Below, in pieces: positions 25,483 to 34,379 of a stretch of 64,000 bases of DNA; within the stretch, counting starts at the first letter, position 1, and every line of letters begins with the position of its first letter. Source of the DNA: Alcanivoracaceae bacterium (GTDB taxonomy: Bacteria; Pseudomonadota; Gammaproteobacteria; Pseudomonadales; Alcanivoracaceae). Below the pieces are notes generated by a model, which was given only the letters and a program-made list of their open reading frames with translations, searched no databases and was not told the origin of the DNA. A program made the translations under genes and the position numbers. The stretch is from contig JARGPN010000009.1 in NCBI GenBank assembly GCA_029213045.1, forward strand, positions 124,001 to 188,000. The letters run 5' to 3'.

Positions 25483-27099
25483 ATGCCAGTCATCGAATCG
25501 CAACTCGATACCCATAGCGACGAGTACAAGAACAATCGAGCTGCCATGCTCAGTGTGGTGGAAGAGTTCCGCGCCATTGAAAACAAAGTGGTAGAGAAAT
25601 CTGAAAGCCAACGCGCCAAGTTTGAAAAGCGTGGCAAGATGCTGCCGCACGACCGCCTTTCGCGTTTGCTTGACCCAGGCTCACCATACTTATCATTAAT
25701 GAGCCTCGCGGGTTATATGCGTCACGACGACAAGGACGGCACAGAAGCCGGCGGTAACTCCATTGCGGGGATCGGCTACGTCAGCGGTGTACGCTGCATG
25801 GTCGTAGCGTCGAACTCGGCCATTAAAGGCGGCACAATTTCTCCTGCCGGCCTACAAAAAACACTGCGTCTGCAAGCGATCGCCAAAGAAAATAAACTGC
25901 CTGTTATTTCCCTCTCAGAATCCGGCGGCGCTAATTTAAATCACGCAGCTGAAGTCTTCGTGGAAGCCGCGCGTGCTTTTGCCAACCAAGCACGCATGTC
26001 CGCACTTGGGTTACCGCAAATTACAGTCTTGCACGGAAATGGCACGGCGGGAGGCGCGTATCAGCCCGGCCTATCGGACTACATTGTTGTGGTACGCAAC
26101 CAAGCAAAAATGTTTCTTGCTGGCCCGCCACTGTTGAAAGCCGCTACCGGCGAAATTGCCGACGACGAGAGCCTAGGCGGTGCAGAAATGCACGCCACGG
26201 TGTCCGGCACAGCGGAATATATGGCAGAAAATGATGCAGATGGCGTACGCATAGCGCGAGAAGTTCTAGGCATGATTCCTTGGAATGAACAACTCGAGCC
26301 GCAAGCGCCACTGCAATGGCAAGAGCCTTTATATGACGCCGAAGAATTACTTGGCGTTGTGCCGTCGGAAACAAAAAAACCCTACGACGTTCGCGAAATC
26401 ATCGCGCGCATTGCCGACGGCTCCGAATTTCTCGATTTCAAAAACGAACTCGATGCAGGCACCGTGTGTGGCTGGATAAAAATCCAAGGCTACCCTGTTG
26501 GTGTAATCGGGAACAACGCACCGATTACCGCCCATGGAGCCAACAAAGCGGCGCAGTTTATTCAACTTTGCGATCAAACAAATCGTCCGCTTTTGTTCCT
26601 GCATAACACCACAGGCTTTATGGTCGGCACGGAAGCAGAACGGGCCGGCATTATTAAACACGGTTCAAAACTCATTCAAGCCGTAGCGAATGCACGCACA
26701 CACAAGATTTCCATGGTCATCGGTGGCTCTTACGGCGCGGGCAACTACGCAATGTGTGGTCGCGGTCTCGACCCACGTTTTATTTTCGCATGGCCGAACA
26801 GCCGCGTTGCGGTAATGGGCGGCCAACAAGCGGGCACCGTGTTGCGCATTGTCGCAGAAGATAAGCAACGCGCCATGGGGCTTGAGCCCGACCCGAAAGT
26901 GTTAGACCTCATTCAGCAAACCACCGCCGCAAAACTGGACGCGCAATCCACCGCGCTGTTTGGCACAGCCCATTTATGGGATGACGGCATCATTGATCCA
27001 CGAGACACGCGCAAGGTGCTTTCAATGGTGCTCGATATGTGTCGCGAAGCCGATCGCCGCCCTCTCAACAGCAATAGCTTCGGCGTTGCCCGTTTTTAA
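25483..27099 (+). CDS. atuC: Geranyl-CoA carboxylase beta subunit (carboxyltransferase)
   Basis: The 538-residue protein is a biotin-dependent carboxyltransferase. With AtuF it carboxylates the gamma-methyl group of cis-geranyl-CoA, enabling beta-oxidation of the branched chain. The N-terminal half carries the CoA-binding region (RDRLSRLLDPG-type start, SGGANL, GNGTAGGAYQPGLSD). The C-terminal half has HNTTGFMVG and GGSYGAGNYAMCGR, the carboxybiotin site. Length and order match AtuC rather than the closely related methylcrotonyl-CoA subunit, but sequence alone does not fully separate them; the atuA neighbour decides. ATG follows AAGGAG by 8 nt. The frame continues 52 codons upstream into atuB, which is not translated here. 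Confidence 0.88.
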   Translation: MPVIESQLDTHSDEYKNNRAAMLSVVEEFRAIENKVVEKSESQRAKFEKRGKMLPHDRLSRLLDPGSPYLSLMSLAGYMRHDDKDGTEAGGNSIAGIGYVSGVRCMVVASNSAIKGGTISPAGLQKTLRLQAIAKENKLPVISLSESGGANLNHAAEVFVEAARAFANQARMSALGLPQITVLHGNGTAGGAYQPGLSDYIVVVRNQAKMFLAGPPLLKAATGEIADDESLGGAEMHATVSGTAEYMAENDADGVRIAREVLGMIPWNEQLEPQAPLQWQEPLYDAEELLGVVPSETKKPYDVREIIARIADGSEFLDFKNELDAGTVCGWIKIQGYPVGVIGNNAPITAHGANKAAQFIQLCDQTNRPLLFLHNTTGFMVGTEAERAGIIKHGSKLIQAVANARTHKISMVIGGSYGAGNYAMCGRGLDPRFIFAWPNSRVAVMGGQQAGTVLRIVAEDKQRAMGLEPDPKVLDLIQQTTAAKLDAQSTALFGTAHLWDDGIIDPRDTRKVLSMVLDMCREADRRPLNSNSFGVARF

Positions 27100-27113
27100 T
27101 TGGAGAATTGAAA

Positions 27114-28274
27114 ATGATTTTCACCCAAGAACATGAAGAACTACGCCGCACGGTCCGTAACTTTGTTGAAAAAGAACTGAACCCTAATGTGCGCGAATGG
27201 GAAGACGCTGGGCGATTCCCCATTCATGAAGTATTTAAAAAGATGGGCGACCTAGGTTTACTCGGTGTTACCAAGCCTGTTGAATTCGGCGGCATGGGCC
27301 TCGACTATTCTTACGGCATGGTGATGGCGGAAGAAATGGGTCGAGTCACTTGCGGCGGCGTCCCCCTCTCCGTTGGCGTTCAAACCGACATGGCTACGCC
27401 AGCGCTGGCGCGCTTTGGTAACGATGAACTACGCAAAGAATATCTCGCCCCTGCGATTGCCGGTGACATGGTCGCATCCATTGCCGTTAGCGAACCGCAA
27501 GCCGGATCGGATGTCGCGGGTGTCAAAACGACTGCAGTGAAAGATGGCGACGACTACGTCATTAACGGCACAAAAATGTGGATTACCAACTCACCAAGCG
27601 CCGACTGGTTTTGTTTGCTCGCCATAACCTCCGAGGGCAAGCCACATTTTAACAAATCTCTGATCATTGTCCCGAAAGATGCCAAAGGTATTACAGTCGA
27701 TAAGCCGCTGCATAAACTCGGCATGCGCTCTTCAGAAACTGCTCAAGTATTTTTCGACAATGTGCGCGTTCCACAGCGCAACTTAGTTGGCCAAGAAGGC
27801 ATGGGTTTTATGATGCAAATGATGCAGTTCCAAGAGGAACGCCTATTTGCCGCAGCCAACAGCATTCGCGGCATGGAACACGTCATTAATGAAACCATTA
27901 CCTATACCCGCGACCGTCAAGTGTTTGGCATGCGCCTGATCGACAACCAATCAGTACATTTCCGGTTAGCCGAGCTACAAGCAGAAGTAGAAGCGCTGCG
28001 TTCGCTGACATATCGCGCGTGCGAAATGTATATCAATGGCCAAGACGTTTTGCAGTTAGCATCTATGGCAAAACTGAAAGTTGGGCGTCTTACCCGCGAA
28101 GTGGCAGACAGTTGCTTACAGTACTGGGGCGGCAACGGCTTTATGTGGGAAAACCCAGCCGGCCAGCTTTATCGCGATGGACGACTCGGCTCTATCGGCG
28201 GCGGCGCCGACGAAATTATGCTCGGCATTATTTGCAAAACCATGGGCATTTTACCGGGCAAAAAGAAAGACTAG
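27114..28274 (+). CDS. atuD: Citronellyl-CoA dehydrogenase (acyl-CoA dehydrogenase)
   Basis: This 386-residue flavoprotein should introduce the alpha-beta double bond of citronellyl-CoA. Signatures include SEPQAGSDVAG and KMWITNS (FAD/substrate), DRQVFGMRL (FAD) and a C-terminal SIGGGADEIML. The usual IYEGTxEI carries Gly in place of the catalytic Glu, as in isovaleryl-CoA dehydrogenase. The base is then expected on helix G, where QEERL supplies Glu242. This pattern suits a branched-chain acyl-CoA. The ATG follows GGAG by 8 nt; a TTG two codons upstream is in frame but unlikely. It is 14 bp after atuC. Confidence 0.88.
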   Translation: MIFTQEHEELRRTVRNFVEKELNPNVREWEDAGRFPIHEVFKKMGDLGLLGVTKPVEFGGMGLDYSYGMVMAEEMGRVTCGGVPLSVGVQTDMATPALARFGNDELRKEYLAPAIAGDMVASIAVSEPQAGSDVAGVKTTAVKDGDDYVINGTKMWITNSPSADWFCLLAITSEGKPHFNKSLIIVPKDAKGITVDKPLHKLGMRSSETAQVFFDNVRVPQRNLVGQEGMGFMMQMMQFQEERLFAAANSIRGMEHVINETITYTRDRQVFGMRLIDNQSVHFRLAELQAEVEALRSLTYRACEMYINGQDVLQLASMAKLKVGRLTREVADSCLQYWGGNGFMWENPAGQLYRDGRLGSIGGGADEIMLGIICKTMGILPGKKKD

Positions 28275-28334
28275 ATTTGATTACTGTGAGCGCGCATACG
28301 CGCGCCATAGACATAGCATGGAAAGGAGAAGCCC

Positions 28335-29141
28335 ATGGCGCTTCCACAAACTGAATACTTATTGCTCCAACACGACGGTCCGTTCTTGCACGTTACGTTA
28401 AACCGTCCAGAAGCTCGCAATGCGCTCAGCTTAGGCATGGCGTCAGAGCTAATGAGTGTGTTTGATGCAATCCGCGACGACGAGTCAATACGCGCGCTGA
28501 TTATTCGTGGTGCAGGCGGACATTTCTGTGCCGGCGGCGACATTAAAGACATGGCCGGCGCACGCGCTGCGTTAGCCGCTGGCGACGACGACGCGATGTT
28601 TCGCTTCAATCGCAGCTTTGGGGAAATGATTACGGTCTGTAACGAATTACCGCAAACCGTCGTCACCGTTATTGAGGGCGCGGCATTAGGCGGCGGGTTT
28701 GGTTTGGCGTGCGTTTCTGATGTTGCGATTGCCCATGCAGACGCGACGTTCGGATTACCGGAAACAGGACTTGGTGTTATTCCCGCACAAATCGCGCCGT
28801 TTGTGGTCAAGCGCATTGGCGTTACGCAGGCGCGACGTTTAGCGCTCACCGGCATTCGATTTAAAGGACACGAAGCGCTGCGCTTAGGCATCGTCCATGA
28901 AGTGGCAGAGAGTAGCGATGAGCTAGAACAGTGCATTGAGAAAACACTCAGCGCCATTAAACGTTGCGCGCCAAATGCAAATCGCGTGACCAAGCAACTG
29001 GTGCTCAACGTTGAAAATACAGACATGAACGACATTCTCGATCAGGCCGCACACGCCTTCGCCGACGCCACGAAAAGTGCGGAAGGCCAAGAAGGCACAA
29101 TGGCTTTCGTACAAAAGCGTTTACCCAATTGGGCCCAATAA
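28335..29141 (+). CDS. atuE: Isohexenylglutaconyl-CoA hydratase-like enoyl-CoA hydratase
   Basis: The 268-residue crotonase-fold protein has the oxyanion-hole segments HFCAGGDIKDM and GAALGGGFGLA, plus the acid/base Glu in LPETGLGVIPAQ. The first catalytic Glu of classical crotonase (GGGCELA) is Gly here (GGGFGLA), so only one of the two carboxylates is kept. In the Atu pathway this enzyme hydrates isohexenyl-glutaconyl-CoA after carboxylation. ATG follows AAGGAG by 6 nt. It lies between atuD and atuF as in P. aeruginosa. A long ORF on the opposite strand is a codon-usage shadow. Confidence 0.87.
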   Translation: MALPQTEYLLLQHDGPFLHVTLNRPEARNALSLGMASELMSVFDAIRDDESIRALIIRGAGGHFCAGGDIKDMAGARAALAAGDDDAMFRFNRSFGEMITVCNELPQTVVTVIEGAALGGGFGLACVSDVAIAHADATFGLPETGLGVIPAQIAPFVVKRIGVTQARRLALTGIRFKGHEALRLGIVHEVAESSDELEQCIEKTLSAIKRCAPNANRVTKQLVLNVENTDMNDILDQAAHAFADATKSAEGQEGTMAFVQKRLPNWAQ

Positions 29142-29158
29142 AAGCAGGCAGACAGAAT

Positions 29159-31108
29159 ATGTTTGAGAAAATACTCATTGCTAATCGCGGCGAAATTGCC
29201 TGCCGCGTGATTCGCACCGCAAAAGAAATGGGTTACCGCACTGTGGCGGTATATTCCGAAGCAGATAGACATGCGCTTCACGTTCGCCTTGCAGACGAAG
29301 CCGTTTGCATCGGCCCTGCTACAGCGAGTGAGTCCTACTTAAAAGTCGACGCCATTCTTGATGCGTGCACAAAATCTGGAGCGGATGCCGTCCACCCCGG
29401 ATACGGCTTTCTTTCTGAGAACGCAGACTTTGCCCGCGCTTGCGAAAAGGCCAATGTGACATTTATCGGCCCACCGGTTGACGCGATTCATTTGATGGGC
29501 TCAAAACGCCTATCCAAAATCGCCATGATTGATGCGGGAGTGCCTTGCATCCCAGGCTATGAAGGCGAAGACCAAACCGACAAGACCTTAATGGCCGAGG
29601 CAACGCGAATCGGCTTACCGTTAATGATTAAAGCCAGTGCTGGCGGCGGTGGCCGCGGCATGCGCGTGGTAACAGATACCGCGGAAATCGCTGACCAACT
29701 TAAAGGCGCCCGCACTGAGGCGAAGAATGCGTTTGGATCTGATGAACTGATCTTAGAACGTGCGGTAATGCGGCCACGCCACGTGGAAATTCAAGTGTTT
29801 GGCGATCAGCACGGTAACGTTATTCATCTTGGCGAGCGCGACTGCTCAGTTCAACGTCGCCACCAGAAAGTTGTCGAGGAAGCGCCGTCTCCCGCCGTTG
29901 ACAAGGCTCTACGCGCACGCATGGGGCAAGCCGCGGTAGAAGCCGCGAAGTCATGCAACTATGTCGGCGCGGGCACTGTCGAGTTTTTACTGGATGCGAG
30001 TGGCGAGTTTTATTTTCTCGAAATGAACACGCGCTTGCAGGTCGAGCACCCTGTCACGGAACTCGTCACAGGGCTGGATTTGGTCGCACTGCAGATTCGC
30101 GTTGCCCGTGGCGAAACGCTGCCCATCACGCAAGAGCAGGTGCAACTCAACGGCCATGCCATTGAAGTACGCCTCTACGCGGAAGATCCGTCACAAAACT
30201 TCCTGCCTCAAACAGGTGAAGTCATGGGCTGGCGCACCGCCACTGGCCCGGGAATTCGCATTGACCACGGCCTACGCGTCGGCCAAGTAATCGGCAGTCA
30301 TTACGACCCGATGCTCGCGAAACTCATTGCGTGGGGCGAATCGCGGGAGGATGCTCGCCGCCGCTTGATCCGCGCTATCGAAGACACTGTGCTAATCGGT
30401 GTGCAAGATAACCGCACATTCCTTGCCAACATCTTGAAAAACCCGGCGTTTGCTAACGGTGAAGCGACCACCGCTTTCATTGGGAGCGAATTCGCAGATG
30501 ACCCGAGCCTGTCCGTCCAGCCCCTTCCGCGAGAAGCGTGGGCGATTGGCGCGCTGCTACGCACATTGTCTCTGAAGGTTGATACAAGCTTGCGCGGCTG
30601 GCACAGCGCCGCAATGAGGCCGCAACCTCTGACGCTCGTCAGCGGCGAGCAGCGATGCTGCCTAACAGTGGAATATCGCCCAGCGGGCGTGGATGTGATG
30701 ATCGACGACAAACATGTTTGCTTGCGCGTCGTCGACCAGCACGCAGATTATCTGGTGCTAGAGATAGACGGCGTGCGGACTCCAGTGCCCTACCATAACG
30801 ATGGCCTGCGCTGCTGGTTTAGCTGGCGCGGTCAGGGTTTCGCATTGGCAGATCATACCCACACGCCGCACCAAGCGGAGGACGGCCCAGGCTCAGGCCA
30901 AGTACGCGCCCCGATGGACGGACTGGTGCTGGACGTGCGCTGTGAGGTGGGTCAGACCGTTAATAAAGGTCAGGTACTCGCTGTGATGGAGGCCATGAAA
31001 ATGGAGCACAGTTTAAAAGCCGGTGTAGACGGAACGATTGAGTCTGTATCAATTCAGTGCGGCGATCAGGTAAAAGGCAAGCAAGTGGTGCTCACAATCG
31101 TGTCCTGA
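29159..31108 (+). CDS. atuF: Geranyl-CoA carboxylase alpha subunit (biotin carboxylase/BCCP)
   Basis: The 649-residue subunit carries biotin carboxylase at about 1-450: ILIANRGEIACRV start, KASAGGGGRGMR ATP-grasp loop, ERDCSVQRRHQKVVEEAPS and EMNTRLQVEHPVTE. A linker is followed by a biotinyl domain with EAMKMEH, biotin on Lys614. It forms the holoenzyme with AtuC. The start is the ATG 18 bp after atuE; the weak AGGCAGA upstream suggests coupling. The architecture equals methylcrotonyl-CoA carboxylase alpha; the geranyl-CoA call depends on the cluster. No atuG follows. Confidence 0.88.
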   Translation: MFEKILIANRGEIACRVIRTAKEMGYRTVAVYSEADRHALHVRLADEAVCIGPATASESYLKVDAILDACTKSGADAVHPGYGFLSENADFARACEKANVTFIGPPVDAIHLMGSKRLSKIAMIDAGVPCIPGYEGEDQTDKTLMAEATRIGLPLMIKASAGGGGRGMRVVTDTAEIADQLKGARTEAKNAFGSDELILERAVMRPRHVEIQVFGDQHGNVIHLGERDCSVQRRHQKVVEEAPSPAVDKALRARMGQAAVEAAKSCNYVGAGTVEFLLDASGEFYFLEMNTRLQVEHPVTELVTGLDLVALQIRVARGETLPITQEQVQLNGHAIEVRLYAEDPSQNFLPQTGEVMGWRTATGPGIRIDHGLRVGQVIGSHYDPMLAKLIAWGESREDARRRLIRAIEDTVLIGVQDNRTFLANILKNPAFANGEATTAFIGSEFADDPSLSVQPLPREAWAIGALLRTLSLKVDTSLRGWHSAAMRPQPLTLVSGEQRCCLTVEYRPAGVDVMIDDKHVCLRVVDQHADYLVLEIDGVRTPVPYHNDGLRCWFSWRGQGFALADHTHTPHQAEDGPGSGQVRAPMDGLVLDVRCEVGQTVNKGQVLAVMEAMKMEHSLKAGVDGTIESVSIQCGDQVKGKQVVLTIVS

Positions 31109-31232
31109 AGTAGTGCCATCCGCTGGATACCCTTGCCAGTAAAGGGCACTGCGGTTAAGGTACTGCCCGCTTCCCGCTGTTTGAATCGCCCTGCCCCCCG
31201 CTTGGCTCTATGTACAAGATGATGGAGTGCCC

Positions 31233-33065
31233 ATGAGCAACGCAGATGTCATTACGTTGACTAAGCTGCTGTCCAAGGTGCCAGCTGTTTTAGCCAACTT
31301 GCCGGGTCTAATAAAAGGCTCACGGATGTCGAAAATTACCGACACCAAAACACCAATCGGACTAGCGAAAGCATTTCAAGCTGCTACGGAAGCAAATCCA
31401 AACGGTATCGCGGTGTTGTATCAGGACACCCAACTTACGTATCGCCAATTGAACGCATGGGCAAACCGAATTGCCGATTACTTTGCTTCAATTGGATTAA
31501 AAAAAGGCGACGTCGTTGCCGTGAATATTGAAAACCGCACGGAGCTGCTTGCTACCGTGTTGGGCTGCGCGAAACTCGGTTTGTGCGCCGCACTGCTCAA
31601 CACATCGCAGCGCGGTAAGGTACTTGTTCATAGCTTTAACTTGGTAAAACCAAAAGCGACCGTGATTGGCGCTGAGTTGGTTGACGCGGTCGAAGAAGTA
31701 CGTGACCAGTTAGAGTTGAATGTCGATCGCTTCTTTTTCTTCGCCGACCAAGACACGCTCGAGAATCCTGGCGAGGCGCCAAAGGGCTACAGCAATCTTG
31801 CAGAAGTTATCAAAGATTGTTCCTCTGAAAACCCCGACACTGTTAATCAAATTTTCCTGAAAGATCCACTTTTCTATATCTATACATCTGGCACCACAGG
31901 CCTACCCAAAGCTGTTGTGTTCAATAACGGACGCTGGTGGAAAGCGTACGGCGGCTTCGGCTATTCTGCCGTGCACCTCAACGCGAATGATCGTATGTAC
32001 TGCACACTGCCCTTTTATCATGCCACCGGCATGATTGTGTGCTGGGCAACCGTTATTTGTGCGTCAGGCGGTCTAGTACTCGCACGTAAATTCTCCGCCA
32101 GCCGCTTCTGGGACGACATTCGTCGTTATGATTGCACCTCATTCGGTTACGTTGGCGAACTGTGCCGTTATTTGAATGATCAGCCGGCGCAACCCAATGA
32201 TTTGGATAACAAGGTTCGCGTCATTCTTGGCAATGGCTTGCGCCCAGGCATCTGGGTGCCCTTTAAAAAGCGCTTCGGCATTGATCGCGTAGTAGAGTTA
32301 TATGGCTCTTCAGAGGGTAATGTAGCCTTTACCAATGTTTTCAACTTTGACAACACCGTTGGCTTTTCACCGGTCACTTACGCCATTGTTAACTACGATA
32401 AAGAAGCAGAGGCCCCTATTCGCAATGAAAAAGGGTTTATGTCTAAAGTTAAAAAAGGCGACTCGGGATTAATGCTCGGGGAAATCTCCGACAAAACACC
32501 GTTCGATGGCTACACCGACAAAGAAAAAACGGAAAAATCCATCTTCCGCGACGTATTTAAGAAAGGTGATGCTTGGTTTAACACTGGCGACATGATGCGC
32601 GACATCGGCTTCCGCCACGCTCAATTCGTCGACCGTATTGGTGATACATTCCGCTGGAAAGGCGAAAACGTTTCAACAACAGAAGTTGAACAGATTTTGG
32701 ATCAGCACGACGGCATCGTAGAAACGGTTGTCTACGGAGTGGAAATTCCGAACACTAACGGCCGTGCTGGCATGGCGCAATTGCGTTTAGATCGCCCACA
32801 CGACCAGTTCGATTTTAAAGCCCTGTCAGAGTATGCACGCAGAGAGCTTCCTGCCTACGCTATTCCGGTGTTCCTGCGCATCAACCAACAAGCCATGGAA
32901 ACCACAGGCACGTTCAAGCACCAGAAAAACAAACTTAAAGAGCAAAAGTATGATCTGTCACAGCAAGATAACGCTGTGTATGTACTGTTGCCGTGCGAAT
33001 CGCACTATCAATTATTGACACCAGAAATTCAGAAAAATATCGACAACGGCGAGTACCGTTTCTAG
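31233..33065 (+). CDS. Long/very-long-chain acyl-CoA synthetase (FATP type)
   Basis: The 610-residue adenylating enzyme activates a carboxylic acid with ATP and CoA. It has the AMP-binding P-loop YTSGTTGLPKA and the motif LYGSSEGNVAF. A GDMMRDIG-to-RIGDTFRWKGENVS segment matches the fatty-acid-transport-protein/VLACS class, in which the C-terminal hinge is RVGDTFRWKGENV. The first ~45 residues form an amphipathic helix region. The ATG follows GGAG by 5 nt and lies 124 bp after atuF, before a strong terminator. In the P. aeruginosa cluster atuH is also a ligase, but this FATP-type enzyme is probably not its ortholog. Citronellic acid or another branched acid is the likely substrate, by context. 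Confidence 0.85.
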   Translation: MSNADVITLTKLLSKVPAVLANLPGLIKGSRMSKITDTKTPIGLAKAFQAATEANPNGIAVLYQDTQLTYRQLNAWANRIADYFASIGLKKGDVVAVNIENRTELLATVLGCAKLGLCAALLNTSQRGKVLVHSFNLVKPKATVIGAELVDAVEEVRDQLELNVDRFFFFADQDTLENPGEAPKGYSNLAEVIKDCSSENPDTVNQIFLKDPLFYIYTSGTTGLPKAVVFNNGRWWKAYGGFGYSAVHLNANDRMYCTLPFYHATGMIVCWATVICASGGLVLARKFSASRFWDDIRRYDCTSFGYVGELCRYLNDQPAQPNDLDNKVRVILGNGLRPGIWVPFKKRFGIDRVVELYGSSEGNVAFTNVFNFDNTVGFSPVTYAIVNYDKEAEAPIRNEKGFMSKVKKGDSGLMLGEISDKTPFDGYTDKEKTEKSIFRDVFKKGDAWFNTGDMMRDIGFRHAQFVDRIGDTFRWKGENVSTTEVEQILDQHDGIVETVVYGVEIPNTNGRAGMAQLRLDRPHDQFDFKALSEYARRELPAYAIPVFLRINQQAMETTGTFKHQKNKLKEQKYDLSQQDNAVYVLLPCESHYQLLTPEIQKNIDNGEYRF

Positions 33066-33098
33066 CACAACACCTAGCAAACCGTTATTTGCTAAATT

Positions 33099-33124
33099 AA
33101 AGGGGCCTCAGGGCCCCTTTTTTT
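33099..33124 (+). terminator. Terminator of the Atu operon
   Basis: AAAGGGGCC-TCAG-GGCCCCTTT gives a 9-bp stem with a 4-nt loop followed by TTTT, 33 bp past the ligase stop. Confidence 0.9.
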
Positions 33125-33641
33125 ATCCCATCGCCAATGCACTAAAAAAAACACACCAAATTTTTGTGGATAACACTGTGCATAAACAAGCGATGCCACT
33201 GGAATTATTCTGCTGCACTGATAGTCGCAAAATGTTCCACAGACCGGCAAAATGTTAAATCAATAAGTTAGAGAGTCTATCTAATATCACCGTGAGTTGA
33301 GCAGGCTAACTGAGTTTAATTTGGCCACCCCATTGTGCCGCCCCGACTGATTTGCCCAGTTCCAAGCCATTCATCTATTGAGAAGTCCATTTTGTCCACA
33401 AGAACTGTGGATAACTCTGTGAACAAAGGTCTGAAAGATGCGTGGAACCCCCTATTTCAGGCCCTTGACACTAACTTGACGCTTTTTTGAACTCGCCTTT
33501 TTATCCTTATAAATCATATGGTTACGGTATTTTTGCGCGTTATTTTGCACTTTTTAATGTAGTTAATCACAGGCTCCGGCCAGAATGCGGACCTTGTGAA
33601 CAAAAAAATGAACAATGCAACTGTTAATACAGGAATTTTAG
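33125..33641. other. Gene-free block between two facing terminators
   Basis: About 515 bp between the Atu-operon terminator and the phasin terminator hold no credible ORF. The block contains the DnaA-box-like nonamers described separately and an AT-rich part near 33480-33560 (ATCCTTATAAATCATATGG region). Two TTGAC hexamers near 33465-33481 lack convincing -10 partners. Confidence 0.6.
33165..33426. promoter_or_regulatory. Cluster of DnaA-box-like nonamers
   Basis: TGTGGATAA (reverse complement TTATCCACA, the consensus DnaA box) occurs at 33165-33173 and again at 33406-33414. TGTGCATAA (TTATGCACA, fits TTWTNCACA) is at 33177-33185. One-mismatch boxes are TTGTCCACA at 33392-33400 and TGTGAACAA at 33418-33426. 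Boxes 1-2 and 3-5 form two tight groups 210 bp apart. No dnaA, dnaN, rpmH or gidA gene is near, so this is not the usual oriC location; a titration-type site is possible. Confidence 0.5.
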
Positions 33642-33643
33642 GC

Positions 33644-33674
33644 AAAAAAAACGGACCTCAGGGGATGAGGTCCG
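33644..33674 (-). terminator. Terminator of the phasin gene
   Basis: On the reverse strand CGGACCTCA-TCCCC-TGAGGTCCG (9-bp stem, 5-nt loop) is followed directly by eight T residues. Confidence 0.92.
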
Positions 33675-33725
33675 CCAAAAATACACCACTAGGGGTTAGC
33701 GGTGTGCGCTACAAATTCTGGAGCC

Positions 33726-34199
33726 CTACTTGCCCTTTTTCTCGTCTTCTGGAGATAAGGATTCAAGTGTTGCTGTCAGCTCCTGCACACGTTTCTGCAG
33801 GGCTTCAACTTCACGCTTGTTGGGAATACCCAACTTGGAAAGCGCCTTGTTTAAACGATCATCAAAGGCTTTTTCCATTTTACCCATGGTTTCGCCGGTG
33901 CGAGATTTAACGCGCTCCTTAATTTCTTCCACGCGGGTCTCAGAGATATCCCGTGTTTTGCCTTCAAGGTCGCGACCCACATCAACGAGGGTATCAAATA
34001 ACTTGCTGCCTTCTTCCTCTGCGCGAGCAAAGGCGCCAAGGCCTGCCAACCAAATTTGGTGGGTGTACTTACGCAAATCGCGTGTTCCCCCAGTCAACAT
34101 TTTGATCGGGTTGTGCTTTTCGTCTTTATCAACAGCAGTGTCGATAGGAACGTCGATCTCTGGTTCATCACCAGAATGAGTTTGCTTGCGGTTGGCCAT
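33726..34199 (-). CDS. Phasin (PhaI/PhaF-type polyhydroxyalkanoate granule protein)
   Basis: Phasins coat polyhydroxyalkanoate granules. The 157-residue protein has the family motif TRKYTHQIWLAGLGAFA-like stretch (YTHQIWLAGLGAFARAEEEG, about 47-66), a following amphipathic helix, and a C-terminal coiled coil (ALQKRVQELTATLESL) used for oligomerisation. It lacks the Ala/Lys/Pro-rich histone-like tail of PhaF, so it resembles the short PhaI form. The ATG follows AGGAG; the upstream frame is not used. No PHA synthase gene is in the window, so the granule operon must lie elsewhere. Confidence 0.88.
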   Translation of the reverse strand: MANRKQTHSGDEPEIDVPIDTAVDKDEKHNPIKMLTGGTRDLRKYTHQIWLAGLGAFARAEEEGSKLFDTLVDVGRDLEGKTRDISETRVEEIKERVKSRTGETMGKMEKAFDDRLNKALSKLGIPNKREVEALQKRVQELTATLESLSPEDEKKGK

Positions 34200-34379
34200 G
34201 TAAATTTCTCCTGGCGAACAATTCCACAAGCCAATGCAGTGCGGCTCGAACGGGCCCAAACATAGGCCCAAATAGTCAGCCAATAAAACAACAAATCAGC
34301 GCGAATCAATTACAGGGAGAATTCTATGGGAGGGAGAGTCTTTGCAGGGAGGTATTTGTCCAACAATGATACATTGATA

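Noticed and set aside
28271-29035. 254-codon ORF on the minus strand opposite atuE
   Set aside because: It lies fully inside atuE, has a Ser/Ala/Pro-rich composition and no motif; it is a shadow of the real coding frame.
25483-31108. Leucine-pathway methylcrotonyl-CoA carboxylase cluster (liu)
   Set aside because: Subunits are similar, but atuA, the AtuB-type SDR and the gene order fit the Atu cluster; an HMG-CoA lyase gene is missing.
33165-33426. A chromosomal origin (oriC)
   Set aside because: DnaA boxes are few and in two groups, and the usual neighbours dnaA, dnaN, rpmH and gidA are absent.
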